A stretch of 64,000 bases of DNA from Cryptomeria japonica (GCF_030272615.1 NC_081413.1:162812849-162876848); one strand, 5' to 3'; positions 48,416-60,889 are shown, counted from the stretch's first letter. Numbers and translations: made by a program. Notes: generated by a model not told the origin, from the letters alone.

Positions 48416-50378
48416 GGCTGCACCAAAATTCGAATTCGAATGGATCCCCTTGGCAAATCGATAACAACACAAGAAAAGATAATTGTTTAACAAAACATTC
48501 TCTCTGTAGATCAAATTTGTTGGATAATGATTGAAAAATCATTCAATCATTGAAATTTGTCCTTGTGAACCAATTTTTTGCCCAACAGATCTTTTAAGAA
48601 ATGAATGCCCATTATTTGAATGAAACAAGTGCCCTTTTTCAAATTGGGTACACATTTCTAAAAAGAAGTACCCATTTCTAAAAAATAGGTGCTTGTTTCA
48701 CTTTCAATGGTACAAAGCGAAATGGGTGACCGTTTTTTGAATTTCAAATAACAGGCGCCCATTTCATTTTCAACAATACAAAGCAAAATGGGTGCCTATT
48801 TTTTGAATTTCAAATAACAAGCGCCCATTTCATAAAAGTTGGAGCGGGAAACAACCCTCTACCTTGCTTTTGGCTTTGGGTTAGGCTTGGTGGGGCCAAG
48901 CCTCTTCTTGGACCTCCAAAAAGATGGCTAAGGCAAAAGAATATCAGATTTCTGCCCTGGCCTAATTTTTTGTGGGCCTTCCTGATCGAATTTTTTGATG
49001 AAACGAAAACTCATTAGATTTCTCAGTGTATTGATTTAAAAAATGTAAATTTCATAGTGATAAGATTATTTTTATTATTTTTGCACTATTTATTAGTCAA
49101 GAGTGGTACGTAGACCTAAAATACTAAGGTTTAGTAAAACTTTAATAACATTTTTTTTTATAGGTTTTTAGAAAAATAAATTATACGACATCAATCTACA
49201 TACAATTATTTTAAAAATTAAAAAAAAATTAAAAATATGAAATTTTCATCAAATTATGGTGGTCCTACACCCAATGTTTTGTAAATGTACTTTATTGTCA
49301 ATTAAAAGTTAACAAAAAAATATATATTCAATAAAAAAATAAGAAAAAAAATCTCATCAATATTTGGTGTCTTAGGTATCGTTTCCTAGAAGGATTTGCA
49401 AAAATTCATTTATTTGCATCAAAAAATGGTGGTCGTACACATGTGTGGTATGGTCCTGAAACAAGCATTTTGAAAAAGTGGTTTTTAAACATGCATACTA
49501 AAACGTAATTTATACCATATGGGTATTGAAATAAATTACATATTTGAAAAGTAGACTCTGAGCACTACATTTCCAATTATTGGAGTTTTTCGAGATTCAA
49601 TCTCTAAGTGCCTCAAATTTTGACATCAATCGACAAAAAATTTAAAAAATAGAGAAAACACTTCCACTTTTTGCCCAAAAGTGGGACTCAACTTCTTGCA
49701 GCCACCCATGGAGACAATTAGCCTTTGTCATGGGGGGTTCACTACATAATAATCACAGTGTGTGTATTCATAAAGGTAAATCTAAGTTATTATATCATTG
49801 TCAATTATAGGGGATGAATTAATTAAGGTGCAACTTTTAATAGTAAGTCTGTTATATGAAGATGGTGTAGAGTATAATATATTTATATTCATATAGTGTT
49901 AGAATATAAAACTATTTTGTCTCATAAGAATGGATGTAGAGAATTGGTTACCTAGTGATGGGCTTAATATTTCATGGATTAAAATAATTATTAATAATAT
50001 ATAAAAATTGAATAAAAAATAGGTATTATACACAACTTCTAGAAAAATGGATATATAAAAATTCTAAATACAAACATGGTATAAATAAAAAGGACTGTTA
50101 TTAATCATATGCATAATGAAATAGGAGGTATTTTAAATCAAAAAATTATATTGATAGGGGTGTTAATAATCAAATATTATGAGGTAGATAGTAAAATAAA
50201 GGTATTTTTTAGTACCCTACTCTAATAATTTTTTTTGATATGCTAGAATTCCCATGTTGGATTTTCATCCTCACTTTGGTGTATATTTGTTTATTATGTT
50301 TTAGAATCATGTTATTCTTATTTGACCTCTTTGTTGGTTATTTTTCTTACTACCTCCAGTCCTAAGGAGGAATAGAAC
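48416..50378. other. Intergenic DNA with short tandem repeat
   Basis: AT-rich, with no coding region recognised. It contains a 66-bp tandem repeat (48711-48835) and a wider cluster of ggtgcc/gcgccc motifs from 48598. Phrases such as tggtggtc(c/g)tacac recur at 49257 and 49430. Confidence 0.55.
48711..48835. repeat. 66-bp tandem repeat, two copies
   Basis: Units start at 48711 and 48777 (tacaaagc(g/a)aaatggg). Each carries ttttttgaatttcaaataac and then gcgcccatttcat. A few substitutions separate the copies. Confidence 0.8.
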
Positions 50379-50425
50379 CTCTAGGATATGAGATTGAAAA
50401 GTTAGAACATACAACTTGCACTATC
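50379..50425. repeat. 47-bp direct repeat, left copy, outside the second gypsy element
   Basis: Matches 55960-56006 with two mismatches (ctctaggatatgag ... gcactatc). It lies 10 bp before the 5' LTR start, whereas the right copy abuts the 3' LTR. Too long to be an integrase-made duplication. Confidence 0.85.
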
Positions 50426-50435
50426 ACAACAATCT

Positions 50436-51050
50436 TGCATCAACCAAAAAAAATTCTTTTATGTTTGCATTGCATTTGGATTACTTTTCGGCAAGATATC
50501 ACTACCAGTTTCCATGACAATTTCTTGTTACCGATTGCCTGAGACCTATTTTGGTGATCTATCGGAACCCATTCTAAAGCTTGCAGAGCCCTGGGCATTG
50601 ATTTCGATGTTCCTTGGTGTGTGGTCGACCTTCTATGTTTCTTCCTTTGGATTTTCCATAGGAATCTCCTGGCGGAGGCCGACCTTTGTTATTTTCATGT
50701 TAGATCCTGCTCTTCAGGTTTTGATCCCTTTTTGGCCGACTGGTTCCTTTGGATCAATATATATTTGTAATTATGCTTTAGAATGAAATGGATCAAAGAA
50801 TCAGATAGCTAGACTATGCATAGAAGATAGATCTTTCGATTCAAGGTCCCGATTGTGACCTATTCTATCGGGCCTAAGAGCCAGTATGTTGTAACCCAAC
50901 TGTAACCAATTGGATGTAATCAAATTTCATGCAATTAATCAATCTGTATCGCATTTCCTCCATCATATCTTTGTGCTTCTGTTGTGTTTACTTTTATTAT
51001 CTGGTTCGGATTGATCTCTTTGAGCTCCCTGCTCACCGATGACTGCTTCA
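50436..51050 (+). repeat. 5' LTR of the second gypsy element (internally deleted)
   Basis: Starts TGCATCAACC and ends ...GACTGCTTCA, matching 55216-55958. A block present in the 3' LTR (about 55240-55350) is missing here. Confidence 0.8.
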
Positions 51051-51179
51051 AGTAGTATTAAAGTGAAGTTTCATTTTAGAGGTTGCATGTCCTAAATTTT
51101 GTTGTTGTAGGGTAGCGGATTGTGGATCTGACCTGCGATTGCATAGGACTAGTGTGAACCGATGGTGTGAAGAGGAACT

Positions 51180-52060
51180 AGGAATGGTGGAGCATGTTGG
51201 AATGTAGACCCTATTGTGATGGAGATGCTGCGAGGAATAGCAGTCTTGTTAGAAGTTGTGGAGATAGCCCAGAGAAGAGGCTGACATATTGAAGATGTAA
51301 GTGAAGATGAAGGAGAAGAAGACCCAGTAGAATAAGTAAACCTATCGATGGTTGATCGAGATGAAGAAATGTTTTTACGGGTATTGAGTAGGGTGAACAC
51401 TAAACCTCATTTTACCCCACTGGAATATGATGGGAAGTTAGATTAAGATGAATTGATGGATTGGATCTTGAAGATGGAGAAGTATTTCGATTTTGAAAAT
51501 ATTGCAGAAGAGAGGAAGGTGAAATATGCATGTACTTGGTTGAAAGGTCATGCATCTCTTTGGTGGGAGAATTTGCAAGTTGAGAGACAAATAAGAGGTA
51601 AAGAGAAGATCAAGACATGGGATAGGATGATTGCTAAGTTGAAATCAAAGTTTGTGCTGGTGAATTATCAAGTAGATTTGTTCTAGAAGTTGCAAAATTA
51701 GAGACAAAAGGAATCTAGTGTGAAGGAGTACACTGAAGCATTTTACAAGTTGAACATCAGATCCAGACATGCTGATGATGAAGTTGAACAAATTGCAAGA
51801 TATTTGAATGGATTATGGATGTCTATACAAGATGAACTCAGTATGATCAAATTGGAGAGTGTTGAAGAGGCTTACCAGTATGCCCTAAAAGTTGAAGAGA
51901 ATGAGTAGAGACAAAGAGGTAGGGGTGGAAGGTTTACCGAAGGAAGATTTCAAGGAGGAAGAGGATATACCGGAGGAAGAGGAACTAGTATAGATTAGAA
52001 CAAGGACAAAGAAGTGAGAAAAGAAGGTAATTCATACTGAAAGGATGATAGAAATTTCTA
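51180..52060 (+). pseudogene. Gag of the second gypsy element, disrupted
   Basis: Capsid protein. An acidic N-terminal region (about 51290-51350) precedes the capsid domain (FTPLEYDGKL, then MMDWILKMEKYFDF at 51453, WLKGHASLWW, then KEYTEAFYKLNIRS). An Arg/Gly-rich tail (about 51905-52020) follows, where the CCHC knuckle would be expected but is not seen. Stops include TAG at 51684, 51702 and 51906. The start codon is uncertain. Confidence 0.75.
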
Positions 52061-55000
52061 CCGGTAGACCTTAGTAGTTTGATAAACGGGTAATACATGA
52101 TGGAAGGAAGAATACATACACTATTGTGGCCAATGGGATAAAGAAAACCTTGTTACCTTTGGAGGAACCTTTGAAGAATGAAGTCTATACGAATGCCAGA
52201 ATCTGTTTAGTAGATGGAAGGAAATTCATGGATGGACTAAGACATGCAAATGTGTGTTTTGCCTTAATTCCTAAGAAGACAGAGAGACCATAACCAAAAG
52301 GAGAAAACCTAGAAGAGATAAGAGATTTGCTTACAAAATATGAGGACATCATTTTAGATAATGTACCTAATGGATTCCCACCTATTAAAAGTATTAGTCA
52401 TTACATGGACTTGGTTCTCGAAGCTAGTTTTCCTAACAAAGCTGCACACTGGTTGACATCAGTAGAGAATGAAGAACTGAATAGAAAAGTGCAGGAGATG
52501 TTGAAGAAAGGTTTGATCAGGGAGAGTATGAGCTCTTGTGTAGTACCAACAATACTATACAAGATGGAAGACATTCTAGAGGATGTGTATCGATTAAAGA
52601 GCAATAAACAAGATCATAGTGTAATATTGGTTTCCTTTGCCTATGATGGATGACATAATGGACTTCTTGAGTGGAGAAAAATACTTTACAAAGATAGTTT
52701 TGAAGAGTGAATATCATCAGATCAGGATCAGAGAAGGTGATGAGTGGAAGACAATATTTAAGACAAATGAAGGATTATATGACTCGTTGGTGATGCATTT
52801 TAGATTGAATAATACACAAAGTACTTTCATGAGGCTGATGAATGAGGTATTGAAGAAATTATGGGGTAAGTTTGTTATTGTGGATTTGGATGACATTCTG
52901 ATTTTCAGTAAGACAAAAGAGGAGCATTTGTTGCAGTTAAGACAAGTTTTGCAGAGGTTGAGAGAATAAAAGTTGTTGATCAATATTAGGATGTGTACTT
53001 TCATCAAGGATGAGTTAGTCTATTTAGGATTTGTGATATCTGAGAATAGTTTGAAGATGGACCCTAAGAAAGTGAAAGCCATTGTTGAGTGGCCTACACC
53101 AGAAAGCATTGGGGAGTAAGATCATTTCATGGGTTGGCTAGTTTTTACCAGAAGTTTATCAGAAATTTTAGTTTAGTTTGTAACCCTATAACTTAGACCA
53201 TGAGAGGAGATCAGAAGAAATTCAAGTGGACCACCAAAGAAAACAAAAGTTTTGAATTGTTAAATCAGAAAGTGACTAAGTAGCATGTGTTAGCTTTACC
53301 AGATTTCAATAAATTATTTCAAGTGGATTGTAATGCAAGTGGAACAATAATAGGAGCAGTCTTGAGTCAAGAAGGGAGAGTAGTAGCCTATTTCATTGAG
53401 AAATTAAATGATTCCTAAAGGCTATATTCAGTGTATAATCAAGAATTTTATGCCATAGTTCAAGCTTTGAAGAAATGGAGACATTAATTGTTGCCTAAGG
53501 AGTTTGTGTTGTATACAAATCATCAAGCTTTGTAGTATTTGAATGGTCAAAGTAAGTTGAATTAGAGACATATGAGATGGGTAGAGTTCTTGCTGAGTTA
53601 CACCTTTGTGTTGAAGCATAGAAGTGGGAAATATAACAAAGTTGTTGATGCATTGAGTAGGAGAAGGAATTTGCTGACAAAGATGAGAGTGACCTTATTA
53701 GGTTTTGAAGTTTTGAAGACCTTGTATGGTGAAGACCTAGGTTTTGTAGAACCTTGGAAAGCATGTAGAGAGACGGTTAGGGTTGATAGAAGAAAATGGT
53801 TGGATTATTTTATTTAGGATGGGATGTTATTTAGGGGAGTTCAATTGTGCATACCAAAGATTTCCACATGAGAGAGAACCTGATAAAGGAGAAACATAGT
53901 GGAGGACTAGCTGGACATTTTGGCATTGATAAAATAGTTGCATTGGTGAGTGAGCAATACTTTTGGCCCCAGATTCATAAGGATGTTAAAAGATGTGTGC
54001 AGAGTTGTAGAGTTTGTCAAGTTGCAAAAGATAGTAGTCAAAATGTGGGATTGTATAAACCTTTGACAGTACCGGTAAGAGCTTGGGAGGATATAAGCAT
54101 GGATTTTGTACTTGGATTGCCTAAGACACCGAGAGGGAATGATTCTATATTTTTGGTAGTGGATGAATTTTTGAAGATGGCTCATTTCATACATTGTAAG
54201 AAGACATCAAATGCATTACATGTAGTAGACCTATTTTTCAAGGAAGTGGTGAGATTGCATGGATTACCTAAGAGCATAGTTTCAGACCGAGACACTAAGT
54301 TTGTTGGCTATTTTTGGAGAGCACTTTGGAAGAAGATGAAAATAGATTTGAAGTTCAGTTCTACTTTTCATCCACAGACTGATGGACAAACAAAAGTTGT
54401 TAACTGGAGTTTGGGAAACTTGTTGAGATGTTTAGTGGGAGATAAAACCAGAAGTTGGGATTTGATCCTTGCACAAGAAGAGTTTGTCTACAACCATTCA
54501 GTGAATAGAAGTACCAGAAAAAAAAAATTTAAAATTATTACCGGAGTGAACCCTAGAGGTATAGCAGAATTGAGAGACATTAGCAGTGAAGACCGGAAGA
54601 GTTCAGAAGCATAAGATTTTGCAGTTCACATGGCAGCATTGCATATTTAGGTTAAACAACATTTGGAAGACATGAACATTAATTATAAGGAGAATGTAGA
54701 TGAGAAGAGGGGACATAAGTAATTTGAAGTTGGCGATGAAGTGATGGTATATCTAAGAAAAGAGAGATTTCTAGTTGGAACTTATAATAAGTTGTAGATA
54801 AAGAAGTCTGGACCCTGTAAGATTTTGAGGAAGTTCAGTTCTAGAAATGCATATGAAGTGGAGATACCAAATAGTCTAAGTATTTCACCCATATTCAGCA
54901 TTGTAGATCTTCATGAGTACCATGAACCAAAATTCAGTAAGGATAGTGTTGCAAACTTGGAGAAACAGTTTCCCTAGAATGAACTAGATCATATTGAAGA

Positions 55001-55190
55001 GATTTTGGATAGTAGGATTGGATGTAGTACCCAGAGCAGTCAGTATAAGGAATATCTTGTGAAGTGGAAGGACATACCAATTGAAGATTCATCTTGGATT
55101 TCTCAGGAAGAGGAAGACCACCTTGGTTTTCCTCTGACCCTAGCAAAGCGAGAGACTCACTTTTTCAATAACCTCAGATGTCTGATGCAG
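52061..55190 (+). pseudogene. Pol of the second gypsy element with C-terminal chromodomain, disrupted
   Basis: No protease is recognisable. RT begins near 52400 (RESMSSCVVPTI), is scrambled by frameshifts at 52550-52640, and resumes with FPLPMMDD. Its first catalytic Asp is lost ([13 protein letters not shown] near 52695), but the LDDI box near 52890 is intact. RNase H at 53300-53680 has CNAS in place of CDAS. The integrase zinc region is at 53900-54050 and the core at 54090-54400, with Lys at 54393 in the third acidic position. The chromodomain (IEEILDSR ... EYLVKWKDIPIEDSSW) lies at 54990-55110. Several TAG and TAA stops. Confidence 0.87.
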
Positions 55191-55215
55191 AAGTATCCCT
55201 GGTTCACATCAATCT

Positions 55216-55958
55216 TGCATCAACCAAAAACATTTTCCTGTTTGTTTGTAATTCATATTTCCTTTCTATGTATCTCGGTTTTGGTTCACCGAATCCTATG
55301 GAGTTGGATTCTACTTGAATACTTGATCATCTTTGTTACTTTTAGACTGCATCGCATTTGGATCACTTTCCAGCAAGATATCGCTATCGGTTTCCATTGC
55401 AATTTCTTGTTACCAGATTGACATTTCTTTGTTACCGATTACTTGAGACCTACTTTAGTGATCTACCGGAACCCATTATGAATCTTGCAGAGCCCTGGGC
55501 ATTGATTTTGATGTTCCTTGGCATGTGGCTGACCTTCTACATTTCATCCTTTGGATTTTCTGGAGGAATCTCTTAGCGGAGGCCAAACTTTATTATTTTC
55601 ATGTTAGGTCTTGTTCTTCAGGTTTTGATCCCTTTTGGGTCGACTGGATCCTTTGGATTGATATATATATATTTTTAATTATGCTTTAGAATGAAATAGA
55701 TTAGAGAACCAGATAGCTAGACTATGCATAGAAGATAGATCTTTCAATTCAAGGTCCCGATTGTGACCTATTCTACCAAGCCTAAGAGCCAGTATGTTGT
55801 AACCCGGTTGTAATCGGTTGGATGTAATCAAATTTCATGCAATTAATCAATTTGTTCTGCATTGCCTCCATCATATCTTTTTGCTCCCTGTATGTTTACT
55901 CTTGTTGGTTGATCCGGATTGATCTCTTTGAGGTCCCTCCTCACCGGTGACTGCTTCA
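55216..55958 (+). repeat. 3' LTR of the second gypsy element
   Basis: Starts TGCATCAACC and ends CTGCTTCA, followed by actct. It contains the segment missing from the 5' LTR and a (TA)n-rich stretch near 55662-55672. Confidence 0.82.
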
Positions 55959-55959
55959 A

Positions 55960-56006
55960 CTCTAGGATATGAGATTGAAAACCTAGAACATACAACTTGC
56001 ACTATC
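55960..56006. repeat. 47-bp direct repeat, right copy
   Basis: Matches 50379-50425. It continues rightwards as an open frame of about 47 codons (GYEIENLEHTTCTIDRLK at its start) to a TGA near 56112, so it may be the end of a decayed exon. Confidence 0.85.
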
Positions 56007-56112
56007 GATAGACTAAAGACAAGAAAATACAATAGAGACAAGGCTTTTCTAAGCCTTCTTCACTTTGAGCTCCATCATACTCAGGAGGGTATTCCTAATA
56101 TGGGTCTGCATT

Positions 56113-57390
56113 GATAATAACCTTTAGACAACAAAAACTTATAGGAAATATGAAGATGGATTATTCTAAGATACATAAGGACATTTTATGCATTGTTTTA
56201 GATTCAATCTTAATCCCATTTGCTCTGCCTCTGAGAATATTTGAGAACACATGGGTAAAAGTACAAACCCATGTCACACTTTTACAAAGGAAAAGGCTAA
56301 CACAACAATAACTATTCAATTTTGTCGCCATAAAAGTGTCATTTTCATTTTGAATTTGAATATGATGTAAATTGATGAAATATGTAAAATTTGTTGAATT
56401 TTAAGTCTACTATTTTTTGAAAAAAAAATTCAATAATTTATATGTTTTTTTAAGCTTTAAAGTCCATTTTTTTATTGCTGAAAAACAGGGGGTTTGGTTC
56501 CCACCTCAAAAGTAAATGTAAATCAACTTTTTGTTTCTCATTTTGATATCCATTATAGATCACATATTTATATAGTGCATGAAAAATAAATTAAAAAAAT
56601 TGATGTATATTTTCTTTGTAATAGCATTTGGAAGTCAAATACACCAGAATTTGATAGTTTATGTCTCCCACCACAATTTTTTTATTCCATTTATGATAAT
56701 CCAAAAACTAAAAATACCCTTTTGTAGAAGACTCTCTCTTCTAGTGAACTATATTTTTTTCAACTTTTTTGAAGTGATTTGATATTTTTTTGGTTTTTCA
56801 AAGTAGTCTATTATCGAACAAAATAATACCTAGTTGTTGTATTTTCAATTTTTTATATATTAAATGTAATCAAAACATTAAAAACGTTATATGAGTAGAA
56901 TTGTGACTTCGATCTCTAAAAAAAAGCTATTTTTAATTTTTTTAATAAGTTTAATTTACCTATTGAATTTTGTTGTAGAAGTGACAAGTTTGAGAAAATC
57001 ATTATTTTTGTTGATGTGGTTGCCACTTGGCATTCCACATAAGTCGTTCCGGCCGGAAATGTTCTAGTTGGAACTATTAAAAAATAGTTCCCTTCCGCTC
57101 GAAACTGTGAGGACCGACGCGATCGGTCGTACACATGACCGATTGCTTGAATCACATATAAAAAAGAATTATTTTTTCCATTAAAAAAACCAAAACAATC
57201 AACTGTGAAAATAATAAGAGTTATTTGTGCAAAAAATCATATTTTTTTTCAAATAAAGTGGCATTTTGGAGCAAGTAGGAAGATTATAAAGGGGCGAATA
57301 TTTCTAATTTTGTAAAGGGGTGAAGATTTTGAATTTTTTTTTGAAAGGCATCCACCCTTTCCAAGTATGAGGAAAAGTAATTAGATATAT
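56113..57390. other. Intergenic, AT-rich
   Basis: No gene seen. A short GC-richer island at 57040-57150 holds a hairpin (ggaacta ... tagttcc) and ccgaccg/cggtcg strings. The rest is A/T-rich. Confidence 0.55.
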
Positions 57391-57394
57391 AAAA

Positions 57395-57417
57395 AATTTA
57401 GTTCAAAGAACTAAATT
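57395..57417. repeat. Perfect 10-bp-arm hairpin upstream of the transposase-like gene
   Basis: aatttagttc, loop aaa, gaactaaatt, about 80 bp before ATG 57494. The sequence aaattttgaagatct that overlaps its end is repeated once more at about 57466-57480, just before the gene. Confidence 0.65.
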
Positions 57418-57493
57418 TTGAAGATCTGCATATTTGCATGTTTTGTTTTTATGTTCAAAGCACAAAATTTTGAAGATCTAAATATTTTTTGCA

Positions 57494-60400
57494 ATGGGGA
57501 ATAAGAGGACTAGATCAAGGTTGTATGATCATAAAAGGAACGATAAGATGAAAGGTCATAAAAAACATAGTCAACAACAATCCGTTATTGTTCAAGATCA
57601 ACCTGATGATGTTCAAGAAACATCTACTCAGGTACGAGATGCATTTTTTTTCTGGTATGGAAAATTTGATGGAAATGGATGAAGATAGTCTTTTCAATGA
57701 ATTCCATCTAAAGATATGATACCTAAAAGCACATTAAAATTGCATTGTAATAATTTGTGAGATGATTATTTTAAAAATAAGTCTATTATTGGAAGAGCAC
57801 AATTATTTGCTAAGTTATTTAGGAAAAGGGAAATGAAACCTGTTGGGTGTTGGTAATAAGAAAAGTTCTCCTAATACATTAGTAAAAGAAACTATAATTG
57901 AAAATTTACAAGAAGCATTGAATTGTATTGAGAACACAAGTTCAGGTGTTGATTTAAGTGTTGCATGTAGAGAATTGATGACTATGATTACTAGTAAGGA
58001 ATTGACTCGTAAAAAACAACTTAATGCAATTTCTCATTTAATGAATGTATCTAGAAGAACTATTCAAATATACATTAGGAAGAGAAATGTGTTGGATGAA
58101 AAGATCGAAAAAAATTGGGTAAATATCTGTAAGATTCCTAGAAAAGACAAAATTTATGAAATGTAAAAAGACAGGTCATTAATTATTGGACCAACCAATC
58201 TCATGTTTCTTCCAATAGAAGGGATACTATAAAGATGATAGATGAAGATGGTAAAAAGATTACACATCCAAAAAATTTCTTAGATACAAAACAAAGTGAA
58301 TCTTTTGAAGCATTCAAACAAGAATTTTCAGATGTAAAGATTTGCCAAAGGATGTTTGAGAGATTTCATCCTTTCTTTGTACACATAAATAAGGTACATT
58401 AAACTTGTTGTTGTCAAAATCATGTTGAATTTCATCTACACTTGCAATCATATAAGAAGTTGATGGCAACAATTAATCCAAATCTAGTCACTCCTACAAG
58501 TACAACATAATTTGTGGAGTCTATTTTATGTGATAAATTAGAAGATTCAAATGAGTTCAAAATACAATGTATAAAAGGTGAATGCAATGATTGTGGATTT
58601 TTGAGTAAGTTTGTGTTGCAAATTGAGAATATTGATATTCATGCACTAGTTATATGGAAGAGATTTGAATATGAGACATACCAAAGTAAGTCAAGAACTG
58701 AATCCAAAAAAATAATGTTGAAAGAGAGTGAATTGCCCTACATTTAGTTTATAGATAGATTTCGTAATATGATATATCCACATATACAACATTTTCATGG
58801 TGCAAGATGGCAAGCTAAATAGTTTCATGATTCAAAGAATTGTTTTCCACCAGGTTGTATTCTTTCAATTGTAGATTTCTCTGAGAACTATACATTTAGT
58901 CCTCACACAGAAATTCAAAGTCAATATTATCATTCTGATCAAGTTACAATATTTGTACAAGTTTTCTATAAACATGCACAATTTCATGTGGATGGTATAG
59001 AGTACTGAAAATGAATGCATTATCATCAAGGAGGTCCATTTCTATATCAGTGATGATACGTGTCATGATAGGAGCTATGTAGCACATTATTTTGGAATGT
59101 TTTTTGAAGATATTAAAGATCATAGGATAGAATGTACACAACATTGGATTTGGTCAGATGGATGTGCCGGTAAGTACATTAGATTTGAAATTGATTATTT
59201 AAGTTGTTTTCTTTATTATATACATGATTTGATTGTATATAACAAGTCAAAAGTTTAAATATATATAGTATATATGTTATTCATGTCAGGGCAATTTAAG
59301 TCTGCAAAAGCTTTTAACTGGTTATCCCTACAACATGCTCAACGTAGCATAAAGTTTTGTGGAACTTCTTTGAGAGTGGACATGGAAAAGGAGAGCATGA
59401 TGGAGAAGGAGCATGTGTGAAGTGTGCACTTCGCCAACATGAACTTGCAGGTAAATTATCTTCATAGATTATATATATATATATATATTCACGTTGTTCA
59501 ATTTTCTGAAGAAAGAGCTTCTGTACAGGTAACACCATACATAATTCTAATGATATTATTGAATGGTGCAAAAATCATTTTGTTGGACATGATACAACTT
59601 ACAACGAGTGTAATTTTTGGGAAGTTAAAGGTATATATATATATATATATATATAATTTCTTAAGCATTCTTGGTGTTCTTGAATTATTTTTAAAATTTG
59701 TGTGTATATATATGTGTGTGTGTGTGTGTATGAAATGAACTAAAATTGAATAAATAATTTTTGTATTATCAGATATTTATCGATCAAATCCTTATAAATG
59801 TCAATCAATTAATGCTATTAGAAGTTTTCATCAAGTCATGACTACGGGATTTAGCAAGCCTCGTGTTATTCTTGCAAGAGGAAAATAATGCTTTTGTGAT
59901 GATTGCATTGTGAACAACAAAGATACTCATTGTCAAAATATTGATAATGGATATGTTTTGCAATGGGAAATGAAATAATTTTACACAATGCCTCCTTACA
60001 AAGATAGTGACATTATTGATATTCATGATCCTCTATATTCAGTTGATTATAAACGTGTTTCTGATTTAGTTGTTACGTGTGCATACATGCATATTTTGTA
60101 AATTACATATGTACATGTACAAATTTTTAAATTCTTCATTAATTTAATAGTGTTCAAAATTAATTTAAAAATGTGTAATGAACTAATATTTCTTGTAATA
60201 TATATACATGTACGGTCTATTTTCATAGGTGATATTTTTACAGTGGTTGCTAATCTTGACAATACAGAAAGAGTAGATTATTATCTACTGAGATGCAGAC
60301 AACCAAAATGCAAGTTATTGGAATTAGTCAGTGATGATGATGGGCAACAATATCCCACTAGTTAAGTTGTTGTTGAAGGCACCTATTATAAACAAATAAA

Positions 60401-60617
60401 GATAGATACAAATGGTGTAACATTCATTGATTATATGCCTGGCCAAAAAGTTCTACACTACAGTAACTTAGTAATAGCAACAAGATTGCAGTTGGAGACA
60501 TTGCCAAAAAGAGGAAGTGGCAACCAAAAGTGGAGGTTGCCTATTGAAGATCATGAAAAAAAATTAGAAATTATAAAAGATAGGGAGGATCCAAATTATA
60601 TGTACCACAAGCTTTAA
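57494..60617 (+). pseudogene. Transposase-like gene of an uncharacterised family (plus-strand member), intron-containing
   Basis: Starts at ATG 57494 with a basic, Lys/Arg-rich N-terminus. A helical domain with an HTH-like segment follows (57843-58166; HLMNVSRRTIQIYIRKRN). Then come the Cys-rich TCCCQNH (58404), PPGCILSIVDFSENYTFSP (58850), QSQYYHSDQ, FYISDD and WSDGCAG|GQFKSAKAF (59150-59310), then a W-N-F-F-E-S-G-H-G-K-G-E-H-D-G box and a C-terminal domain (60229-60617). Introns are 59170-59289, 59451-59528, 59631-59772 and about 60070-60228, all GT-AG. Stops and frameshifts are scattered, so this copy looks inactive. The motif order recalls a broad eukaryotic transposase-like family (memory, unnamed). 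No terminal inverted repeats were found. Confidence 0.62.
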
Positions 60618-60889
60618 GTTCACTTGTCATGTTTGAACAAGTAAATTATATTAGATAGGTCTTATTTTGATAAACTCATATACATATTTAGATATTTCTA
60701 GACAAGTGTAGCAATTTGGATAAATTGTGGAAGTTTAGTTTTGTTGATGCATTTATTTTACGTTTTATACGTTGATTTTACATATTTTACTCTTAAATTA
60801 AATATTTTGTGTCTATGCATTGAACATGTATACATATTGATTTTAATTGTTAATTTTATTTGTGTATGGATTCATTTCATTACATGTTT

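Larger units (their letters stand above)
50436..55958 (+). mobile_element. Second Ty3/gypsy retrotransposon with integrase chromodomain (chromovirus)
   Basis: LTRs lie at 50436-51050 and 55216-55958; the 5' LTR is about 125 bp shorter because of an internal deletion. Gag and pol follow in gypsy order, with a C-terminal chromodomain on the integrase (about 54985-55130), which marks it as a chromovirus. The putative primer-binding site at 51053 is degenerate. The immediate 5-bp flanks aatct and actct could be a target duplication with one mismatch. Numerous stops, frameshifts and lost catalytic residues. Confidence 0.88.
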
